In this document: positions 26,301-38,300 of the stretch, piece after piece | Layout of the letters: each line of letters opens with the position of its first letter | Position numbering within the stretch: the first letter of the stretch is position 1 | Source of the DNA: Priapulus caudatus | Taxonomy: Eukaryota; Priapulida; Priapulimorpha; Priapulimorphida; Priapulidae | DNA: 55,972 nucleotides | Direction: 5' to 3' | Assembly (NCBI RefSeq): GCF_000485595.1 | Contig: NW_014577111.1 | Coordinates: 20,670-76,641, forward strand | Made by a program: the position numbers and the translations under genes | The notes under the pieces: generated by a model | Databases searched by the model: none | What the model was told of the DNA's origin: nothing | Seen by the model: only the letters and a program-made list of their open reading frames with translations

Positions 26301-29300
26301 CTCTCATGTTGCGGCGAGCGCCGTAGTGTTCGGTCATGAGCTATGCGCCATGTTAGTTCTATCGTTTACCTCTCGGTCTGGTCACAGGAGCTGTAATAAT
26401 TAATTGTTCAGGCATTAAAGGTGTGGCGGCAGCTATTTAGGTTAGAAGTAGGGGATCAAATTTATTACTAATACTAACGCCTCATGTTGGGGCGGGGTGC
26501 GGGCTACGACTGCATGCGATGTAGGGTCTATGCACTACTCATCTGCGTGGGCGGTGGCGGAGTTGCGGCATGCGGGTAGTGTGGTGCTACTACCTAACAC
26601 TTCACATTATGACTCGTCGTCGAGTGCTAAGTTCATGAGCTTTCTCGGCCCGGCAGCAGCGTGCTGGATGAGAGACAGGTAATTTGGATACGTCATGACA
26701 CTGATGCTGCTCCAGGCGCTTCGGACCACGACTCCGAGGCATGTGGGTCCCAGTCTGTTCGTGGCGACCGCCGGGGCAGCCGCTCTCCGTCCGGCACAGG
26801 AGACTCTTGGCTGTCACCAACGACCTCCGTGCAGGGTTCATAGGACTCGACCTGCTTCAGCTCTGTCCGACACGTAGCTCTAACTTTCCCGCTACCCTCA
26901 GAGTGAAGAGCGACTGTGGCAACGGAAGCGGAGGTGGTCGCGGCGTCTATATGTTGCTCCGTCGGATGCAAGACACAGGCGCGTATATTTATTTATATTA
27001 TGGGCGTTCGGGGTAATTATCGACATGATAGATAGCACCTGCTTAGCAATATAGTATTTTGACATTCATAAATTGCCTCTGAAGGTTTGGCATTGCTCCA
27101 AAATTCAGAGTTTTGGGCAGGCTTGGAGGAACGACTCAGGAGGGCGCCATTGGTTTGCTTGTGTGATGCGAGTAGGTGTTTGGTACTAGGTTCCAGTCAA
27201 CCCATTCACCGGCGATGGCCCTGCTGCTCCCCGGAAATCACGGAGACGAGAAGACTCCTCAGTGGGTCTTCACAGCAAAACTCAGCAAATGAACACGCTT
27301 TTCGCCTTCTCCCTTCTCCCTAGGAGTACCACCTCAGCGGATCTGACTCACAATTCTACATTCACCCGAGACATCCGGACGAGAAGTTGAAAGAGGATAG
27401 TCTTTTTCGTGATTGAAGTTCCAAATTGTTTGTTTGATTCTCGTGCGAGGGTGTACCGCAGAGGATCTAGCCCGCCCAGGTCTATATGCCGCTGTAAGCG
27501 TGCCACACGGTGATAGAGCGTAGCGTGGTCACTTGGGTGGCTTATAAATTTATAGGGGTGTACTTTGTTCAAATCAATTGGGTTGTGAATTGGTGGCCAA
27601 TTGACGTTGCCGACAATGCTGGGTGTCTTGTTTGTTAAGTATGACGAGGTATCCCTTGTATTCGGTTGTTAGCAGACGATTAGACCCATTGGAGTAACTC
27701 ATTCTTGCACTGTCAGGAACGATTCTCCAAGCATAGACCATGAAAAGTCAACATCGCAGCGAGAAATCACCGAGCAACCTGGGCACGGTTTGTCAAGAGA
27801 ACAAAGTGTTGCTCGGTAGCAGATGTAGTGCTTAGCGATTATACTGCAGCACGCGAGCGTTGGTAGGCGAGGACACATGCGCAGGGTAAGAGCACGATCT
27901 ACACACAAGAGGGAGAGAGAGCGATGAGACCGCCGCTCAGCCGACGTAACATTGCCTATATCCTACCAACGTAAACATCGACACCATCTCTGTCGTCATT
28001 GGAACGTCAGTCACCTCATCGTTAAACATTTGGAATGCAAAGATCTTGTCATTGTCCCGTCGTCATGGGCAATAGTCAAGGTCGCTCATCCGATTAAACA
28101 TCCTACTCGCACAGTTATCACCAGCTTTAAAAAACTAGTGCAACCACTGCAAGAATGGCTTGCGAGTTGCGTCTACTAATATAAGTTTCGCGTGTTGACT
28201 ACTCAGGCGTATAATTTACATAACAGAGGCTTAGAAGGCTAACAGCGCACTTTGCTCCATGATAAAAGATCAGAGGAAACTTCTGAGATTAAAACAACTC
28301 CTGTATCACGCAAGTTCTGGATAGAATTAANNNNNNNNNNGTAGGGTCTACTACTCATGTGTGGGGGCGGTGGCGGGGTACGCTGCATGCGGTGTAGGGT
28401 CTACTACTCATGTGTGGCGGCAGCGGGGAACGCTGCATGCGGCGTAGGGTCTACTACTCATGTGTGGCGGCGGCGTGGTACGCTGCATGCGGTGTAGGGT
28501 CTACTACTCATGTGTGGCGGTGGCGGGGTACGCTGCATGCGGTGTAGGTTCTACTACTCATGTGTGGCGACAGTGGCGTAGGGTCTACTACTCATGTGTG
28601 GCGGCGGTGGCGGGGTACGCTGCATGCGGTGTAGGGTCTACTACTCATGTGTGGGGGCGGTGGCGGAGTACGCTGCATGCGGTGTAGGGTCTACTACTCA
28701 CGCGCAGCGGCCGGCAGCAGCTGCTGGATGAGAGACAGGTAGATGTGAATCACGTTGCTCCCCATGCCCTCGTCGTGGCGACCGCCGGCGCCCTCTGCCT
28801 CCTCGCTCAGCACTCGCCGCACGTACGTCGTCAGCGCGGGCGACTGTCCCTGCATGCTGCTCACCGACTCCATGTCCGACAGCACGCCGGCGTTGTAGGC
28901 GAGACACATGCGCAGGTAGAGCACGATCTACACACAAGAGGGAGAGAGAGAGAGACACGCCGCTTCAGCCGACGTAACATGCCTAATCCTACCAACGTAA
29001 ACATCGACACCATCTCTGTCGTCATGGGAACGCAGTCACTCATCGTTAAACATTGGAATGCAACGATCTTCATTGTCACCGTCGTCATGGCAATGCAATC
29101 GCTCATCATTAAACATCCTATCGCAGCCAGTATCACCAGCTTTAAAAAACTAGTGCAAACTTGGCAATGAAATGGCTGCGAGTTGCGTCTACTAATAAGT
29201 TTCCGTGTTGACATACTAGGCGTATAATTACATAACAGAGGCTAGAGAGCTAACAGCAGCTTTGCCCATGATAAAAGATCAGAGAAACTTCTGAGATTAA

Positions 29301-32300
29301 AACAACTCCTGTACACGAACACAGACATAGATGAGGAAACGATACTCAAATGATGATGATTACTCACTTGACCGAAAGCACCGGGATTGAACGGCAGCGT
29401 GTGGTTTCCCATCACATACCTCGATGAACCATTCTGCCTGGATTCTGCCTGTAAGATAACGATTCAAAAAGACCTTATGCCCTTCCTTTGATCTCTACTA
29501 CCATTATTAGGACTAGAACTAGATTACTGTTACCTGAACAGTTAAGATAAGCTATCTAACATAAAGCAGGTCTGTAAAACTAGCACAGCATAAATTCAGC
29601 GATGCGAATTTCATGATAAATAAACTTAAACCAGGTCTGTGACACTAGCACAGCATAAATTCAGCAATGTGAATTTCATGATAAATAAACTTAAGCCAGG
29701 TCTGTGACACTAGCACAGCATAAATTCAGCGACGCGAATGTGCGGACGAGCTAACGCAAGGTGAATGTGGGATGTCTGTATGTAAGCAGCCACGTACCCT
29801 AGTCTGTATGAAGGCGGCCATGTCAGCGAAGGCAGGAAACAGCGAATCGTCGTCGCAGGAAGCGGGTGACTGCTGCTTGGCTGTGATCGTTCCACTGCTG
29901 CTCCCCGGAGTAGAGTGCAGGATCTTCATTGCCTCCGTACGAACCTGCTCCTTACTAGCGAGTGCGCAAAACAATGGTCATCATGCTGCTACACAGTAGA
30001 TCCTCGCATGTAGAGGAACAAGAGAGAGGGAGGGATGGAGAGAGAGAGAAGAGGGAGGGAGGGAGGGAGAGAGAGAGGGAGAGGGAGAGGGAGAGAGAGA
30101 GAGTTGCGGAGGTGGCAGGGTGATATATGTGTAGGGATAAATGTAAAGACTTTAAACGGTGTATTCCGAAACACTAAGTGTAATTTTTTTTTTTTATGTA
30201 TTTTGTTCTCAGGGTTAGTAAATTTGACGTGCTACCACATACGGTGTTAAAGTCTTAACGGCAATAAGAACATGCTACATAATTAATTTTCTAGAACAGC
30301 CACTTTTAAAATGAGGACTGTCGGAGTTGGTAGCACGCGATGTGACTGCTCGTCTGATAACAACAGTAAACACGCTGTGTCCACTTACGAGTCCCCAGTA
30401 GCAAGTAGAAGCACATATCGTGAAGGTATGTGATTGTGAGGAAACACTACATTGGCAAAGTTGAGAGCCATCAGTCTTGCAAGGGGTTCGGCCTGAAAAA
30501 AACCAGCAAAATACTAAATACTCGATTCTCGGTTCCCAAACGTTATGTTTTTCTTGTCCAAAAATGGGCATTTGCTTGAGATTTCATAATGTTAACTGTT
30601 AACTGTGATAGTTGGTAATAATGATAATGTAATAGGTAATCATCTATATTTTGGATTTATCACCCATTAACATGAGCCCAAAAAAACAGATAATTCAGCA
30701 GTTTTTCTCACACTATCTTTCACACGTTTTTCGAGCACTATAGGACTGTAGGAAATGAGTAGTTTCTCACCCGTTCTATGTTCTGTAGGATCATCGCTTC
30801 TATGAGAAACACGTTGGGACCGGTCATTCCCTTGAAAGTTGGAGCGATGAGCGACAGGGCCTCCTGAAGAGCCAGCTTTGTCTCATTGTCCTCCTGCAAT
30901 AACCACACAAGTAAACAAACAATTACAACCACATCCTTAAACAAACAATAAAAACAAACACAGGCAAATAAAGAATAACAACAACACAGGTAAACAAAGA
31001 ATGACATCCATATTGTTAAACCTACAATAACAATATCACAGGTAAACATAAATGAACATAACACGACAACAGCAAACAATTACATGGTTCATACAGGAGG
31101 ACTGAAAAAAGGACTTTTCAAGGACATTTTATCAGAAATTCAAGGACATTTTTATCGGACATTTTATCGGAATTCATACACAGAACAAAACATACCTGGA
31201 TTAATTTAATAACCTCATTCTTAATCACTGTCACTTCTAAAACTTACCTGGATCACATTAATAACCCCTTCTAAACACTGTCACTTCTACAACATACCTT
31301 GATTTACTGAGTGATTTTTACTGACTTATTGTAATTTGTGATCATCATTTAACTGTCTATCGTGTCTATAGCTTTTTAAGCTCATTTAATGCAATTTTTA
31401 TTGAGGTTTGCACATTATTGATGGTACAAAATGTCTTTTTATTACAGGCAAAGATTCTTTCTAAAAATTCAAGGACATTTTCATGAAATTCAAAGTCATT
31501 TTCGTGAAATTCAAGGACTTTTCAAGCACAAAACCAACATTTACTAAATTCAAGTACTTTTCAAAGACTCCCCTCAAATTCAAGGACTTTTCAAGGACTG
31601 TGCGAACCATGAATTAGGTGTGTAGTGACTGTGATGCTGCCCTCCTACAATTACACTGGTAAACAAATAATAACATTGACACAGGAGAGGTGGGGCAGGT
31701 GTAACAGCAGTGAGCAGGTACCTGTGTCATGACGCTATCGAGCGCGTACCTTAGGTATGCAGTCAAAGAACGTCTGCACCATGGCTATGTCACGCACAGC
31801 GAGCTGTGGAAGCTTGTTACACAGCTTGCCAACCGCAATGTACGCCATCCCTCGTAACTTGTTGTCCTGCAGAAGATGCATGTATACGTGCATTAATGCA
31901 AAACCGTAGCTTGTGATTAACATATGGGAATTAACTCCCATAGCCATCATAGTTACACATTTACAACTCAGGTTATTGACAAAATGTCACCTCTTGCCCA
32001 CTCAGAGAGGGACTTGTATTTAACATTGTTACGTGAATGTTATACCAGCATAGCTGATTACACATTTCGGTATGAATTAATTAGTTTTAACTGTGCCACG
32101 GGCCGGATTTCGAAGAAAACTTGCTATGTAATTAATTCGTTAGTTACCGCACACAAAACTATTTACGATCACAATTGGCACGCAATAACTAACACACAAA
32201 ATCGTGGCAAATGATAACTAACCTCCTTTGTTTCTGAAGCCAACTTGATCATACCAGAGAGCAGAACTAGGCCCACAGGGGCAAGCTTTGCCTCACTGCA

Positions 32301-35300
32301 ACTACACACAAAACCACAAACATGATCCTAGAGTTGAAAACGAAGATAATGCAGTGTTCTCATTAGGAACCGGCCACCGGCCGAATTGACCGTCTACTCT
32401 GCTGTTTCGGCCGGTTACAATTGGCTCAAGTATATTATTTTTTTTAAGTTGGTTTTTGAGTAACGCTATTTACGTACTTGTCCAACTCTTATAATTACTA
32501 AATCGTCATAATTTGGAAACTTTTGATAAACTCTGAATGTACCAGGAGAAACCAAATTGGAAAAAAGGACCATACTGTAATCCAAATGTGTCTGTTTACT
32601 GCAGCTCAGAATACACCAGATTGCATCTCAGAGCATCTAGGTTTTAACAAAAAAATTTGGGGGGGTACCAACAAAACACCCCGCCCCCACACCGCCACGG
32701 CCTGTTGCAAAAGCATTTGGGCCTGTTACTATAAAAGATAATGAAAACCCTGTAAAGGCAGCTAGTTATCCAAAGTTCTTCATTATTAACAAAACTGGAA
32801 AGGGTTGCAATGTCCACAGAGATATCTGTTTAAAGATTTTTTGTGTTTACTTTGAGAATCTGCATCATGAATGAGTAAATTTAAAATTCAATATATATAT
32901 ATATATATATAATATATAAGTAACAACTAGATCTTCATTACAAACACTTCGCAATGACTCTATAATAGTTTGTTCATTACCTGATGCATAGATGATAGAC
33001 AAACTGCACAGCCATGTTCTTTAGCTTCGCGTTAGTATTGGCTCCATACAGACAGTCAAATATCACCTGCAAACCAACACCATATAAACATTCATCTCTA
33101 CAATGGTAATACCGGTTGAAAATACTTAAATACACATTAAATATTCGCTACATCTGCTCCAAACCCGAAAATGTGAATTCGACTAATCAGATCTTTTGGG
33201 CAATCGTGGCACTCATACCATGAATTTGCCCAGCCAAATGAGTTTTCACTGTAGATATTATTGCCTTATTTACTAGAGCATGAAGTGCATACAGCCTAAC
33301 CCATGTAGCCTAGCACGTACCTGTATTGCATAGGGTAGTTGATTTGCAGCCTCCCTCGACTTGAGGAGGTATGGGAGAATCTTGAGCTTTATTCTCGTGT
33401 TAGCAGTAGCTCGTTTGTGCTCAGGCTTGACTGATACCCTCTAAATAGAATAATGATACACGTTATGTGTCACGTGTGTATGTAAGCTACCATGTGTAGT
33501 ACCATATCAGCATAACAGCTACGCTATGCTAATATAAACAACAACAAATATTCTAGTACTGAGATGCGAAAATAATAAAAATATTGGATCAGCACACATT
33601 TTCAGATAAAATCGTATTTTAGGCTTTTTTTTCAAGGCACCAGTATTTCAATTGGTTTTTATTTAGTATTTATTTTGTTTCTAACAAGAATGGTTTTTTG
33701 CTATTCATCTTTTTGAACCTATTTTAGTATTTCTTGATAACAACTGAAAAATAAACAACGTACTTGTTCCTTTGTCAGCAGAGTTCCTCTAAATAGATTG
33801 TACAGCTTCACAATGATCTCAGTTTTATTCCAATCAATGACCCTGTAAATACAGACAACAGCTCTGTTACTGCACGCTAGACACTAATTTCTAAATATTT
33901 ACATCTCAATTTACCTGGATTTAATGTATTATCTCATTGACATACAGCTCTAAATTTATTCATTTATTTAATTATTTAGTCATTTTTAACCAGGTTTAAT
34001 CTGTCAGTGCTCAACGCTGCTCTTGTTAGAGGTCTTTACAAACTATCTGGAATTTACTGAACTGACTCATACAATGATATCACGTGGTTTCATCAATAAT
34101 GTACAATAAATGTATGTATATCAGTTCAGCTGCACCAGAAAATCAGTGTAACTATTGTTGACTTACCCACTGATCTTTCTAAGTTCCATATCTGCAGCAC
34201 CAGCAACACTACAAGAACAGATTTTCTCATTTAGACATTTTCTAGAATATAATTCTAAATTTCATAAAAATGCATCTGAGGTGATTTCTAGACAATATGA
34301 TATCACTCCTTGGTACTTAGAGAGTAACTGATACTATTATATAGTCGAAAAGACAAGATGTAGTAACTACAATTTGTAATTTATAAATGGAAACTTTCAA
34401 TGATCCAATTTGCATAGACGTAACGTGTGACGCAGATTTTAAGTAGATGTATTTAATTATCTGATTGACAGAGCTCATATAATGACCACCTGCTAATACA
34501 CACACACCGCAACCCATACACACTCACCAGCCCTGACACCACCCACCCGCTCAGTTCACCCGATTGGAGCAAGGAACGACACTTCCACACACTATTAACC
34601 TGACATGATCACTCACCCATGCCTCGTGTCCGACGTTGCCACCACCAACTGACAAACGATATCTTCGGGCGAGAAAAACTCGGCCGCTAAAAACTTTACA
34701 ATGCCAGTCTTCGCCTGTAATCATCGTAAACCCAATTACAATTAGCGTAAATTTCAAATGACAATGGTATCACATCCAAATTAATATCCCTATCAAGTCT
34801 GTTACAAGCTTAAGGTCATTACAATACAGGTTTAAACTAATTTAGCAAGGTAAACATTAAATCGAATAGGATCCACGGTCGAGTTCTCGCCGCAATTAAC
34901 CACACCTTCTCTAGGGCTTCGGGTGAGAGCGGATTATCTCCCGTGACTCGCTTCAGTGCATACTCGCTCATCCCCGGCGGTGGTGAGGGGGCGCTATCGC
35001 CGCCCTGCGCGGCCGACGACCCCGGCCGCACCTGACTCGTCGTCCTGCGGAGAGATGCGACCATCCGAAATATGTACATTCATTCCTGGCTTCTTATACT
35101 GCTACATGGCTCCTCATACCTTTGCAACGTTTTTTAGTTTAATGTGACAGAGTTTGAATTTCACCACGGTGCCGACAGCTATATGTATTTGTACATATAT
35201 ATATTATTAATTCTTTGGCATGCATAGAGGGACTGATATATATATATATATTATATATAAATAATAATATACATATATAATATATATATATATATACATA

Positions 35301-38300
35301 TATTGTATATTATAAATGTATAGTATTATTTATATGATATATATCAAGAGTGCATAATAGAGAAGAGTATGACACGGTTTTAACAGCGTTTTGCATAGTT
35401 TTCAACTGGTAAATAATCTATCAATATGTGAATAAATATATTCAAACTTTACCTTGTTTTCGTCTATGATTCTCCCTTAATCATATGACACCACCAATTT
35501 ACCTGAAAATCGTATGTGTTCTTCAAAAAAGTTATTTGAATACGACACGGTTTCGTACAGTTTTCACGCATGAATGCATCTCTCCGACCGAACTTTCTTA
35601 TGGGATTAGTGTTCTATTGTCTATGACGGAACTTTGGGGGTCGTATGGGATATTAGGCATCGAATTGTATTCAGCGTGCAGCGTTTCCAGCGTGCTAAAA
35701 ATAAATGCGCCTCACGGCCAGCTAGCTAGCAGCTGATTCCCTTACGGCCCCCAGCGTACCGTCATAGACAATAGAACACTAGTCCCATAAGAAAGTTCGG
35801 TCGGAGAGATGCATTCATGCGTGAAAACTGTACGAAACCGTGTCGTATTCAAATAACTTTTTTGAAGAACACATACGATTTTCAGATAAATTGGTGGTGT
35901 CATATGATTTAGGGAGAATCATAGACGAAAACAAGGTAAAGTTTGAATATATTTATTCACATATTGATAGATTATTTACCAGTTGAAAACTATGCAAAAC
36001 GCTGTTAAAACCGTGTCATACTCTTCTCTATTATGCACTCTTGATATATATATATATATCAGTCCCTCTATGCATGTCAAAGAAATAATAATAAAACCTA
36101 ATTAACAAAACAAGTATGAATCATTCTCTTAAACAGCAAAAACATACTACAGCACAGCAAAGCTCATCCTATATTAACCACCTACTCTCTTACAACGCTT
36201 TTACTTCTTCAATGTATTATAGTTTAATACGACCGGGCTCAAATTTCGCTCGCAGCAGCGCCAACCATCCCTACATCGGCGTCTCTGCACCGTCGTTTCG
36301 TACCCGTAAGGAAGCAGCAGTACGTCCATCATGAAGTCCAGAAGCAGCTTGGCAGTCTGAGGTTTCTCGGCAAAACAGAACGCGGACTTGCGGCGGCTTG
36401 GGTCGGCCGGGACGTTAATGCTGCCTAGCACCGGCATCAGCATGAACATGAGGCTGCCGAGAAGATAAACGCACGCGATTAATGACTTTCGTCATGCCTG
36501 AAGACCGTCATGGTGTTACTGTAGTAAATTTTACACGTTGTCGTTGGTGTGGATAGCATCGTAAATTGTGTGAATCTTACTGTAAGCTTTGTTGATATTA
36601 TAGGGTAATTAAAGATGTTTTATAGATGTGGTGTAGATGATATCATAAAGGCGATGTTGGTGTTAATGTGTATGCATTATAAATGTAGAAACACTGGTAG
36701 GGAACACTTGTATAACGTTTATATTTTGATGCTAAATTTCTACATCACAAGCAAATCATAGTCATTATTAAGGCAGGCAAAGTGATTATGTATACGTGGA
36801 ATGAATTAATATGACACTACACTTATCACTTACTAGTAACTTTGATCTACAATAATAATTTCCCGTAGAAACACAGTTGACTTCCACATTTGCTGCTGGA
36901 AACTGTTATTAAATGTATGGTATAAGACAAACCTATCTTGATGCAGTTGTGGTTTACCATCCAAACAGTTGATAAGCGATGAGGCTAGCTCTGCTTGTTT
37001 CTCTATTCCCATGCGTGGGTAACCCAACTTAAGGTATATAATAGTGAAATTCTGCAATGAAAATGTGATCAGGCCAACATTAGCTATGTCTCTGCAGTAA
37101 ATCTACAGTTGTGCAGGTGTTATCAGGAAGATATTTCATCGATTGATACGTTGCCATGAATGCATCAATCAATGACAATGTGATCTGACAATCCTGCATT
37201 TTGATTAGGTGAGCTAGAATGCAAGATCTTTTATTCTGCGTAGTTACCCCACACTAGGTTTTTGCACTTCCATTTCGTACACAGTACGTGAAAAATAACG
37301 ACGATGTAGTCACGACACTAACGACGACGGCTTACCGTGACAAAGGGCGACGCAGCAGGGTCTTGATACTGTAACAGGAGTGCCTCCACAGGTAACTGTA
37401 CCTTCGGTCGACTCTTCACACGTTTGTTGATGTGAACTAGCAATTCCATCACCTATAACAAATATGTGACTATAAGTAGCTATTGTCTCTGTTAAAAAAT
37501 GGTAACATGAGCACATGTTACTTTAATTACCTATAAAAAAAAATAAAAAGTGTATATGAATGGCATTACCTATAACAAGTGTTGGAATAAAATGACCTAT
37601 AATATATGCAACTGAGAAAAGACGTATGGCAGTGGTAGATCTAGTGGTGGGTGTGAGGGGTTGACACCCACCATTGTTCTCATTCTCATGGATCGGTGTT
37701 ATTCGATTTAGCATTTATCATATGATTTTATGGACCGAGTCTCGCAGTTTATTGTAACAGATCTCCTGATAGTAATTATTAATGCCAATCAACAGTTGAG
37801 AGTGATTATGTCATGGCTTCTTAAACTAATACATAAACATAGATATTGATGCTTTTTAGTGTTGTGCATAAAAAAACTGGTCTAAATATCGTATCTTTTA
37901 AATGGTATATATATAGATATTTCCTAACTCTTTTGAGAACACAGTTGAGTTGGCACACCCAGTCCGGTTAAGTCTATCTTCACTCATTGATTAAAGTAAC
38001 ATGTTCACCAAAGTGCCCTTGGAAAATCCAACTAGCTACTGCTCTCATGATCTTAGTGACTAGAGTCACTGTTCCCCTTAAACATATCAATAAAATGTTA
38101 CATAAACACTGATAATTCTGTTCAATGAACTAGTGGGTGTACTACTAGTACTAGTACTAGTAGGTCTAGTACAAAGTTATGCCAGGAAAGTTCAACCTGA
38201 GTAAAACTCTTGTAAAAGATCTATTTCCAAGCTAAATCAATACAGTTACGTTTAGAAGTGATTTAGAGGATTTAGTGACCGGAGTACACGTACCTTCTTC

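Noticed and set aside
35485-35736. 83-codon plus-strand frame
   Set aside because: Lies across the arm and spacer of the foldback element, with no recognisable domain.
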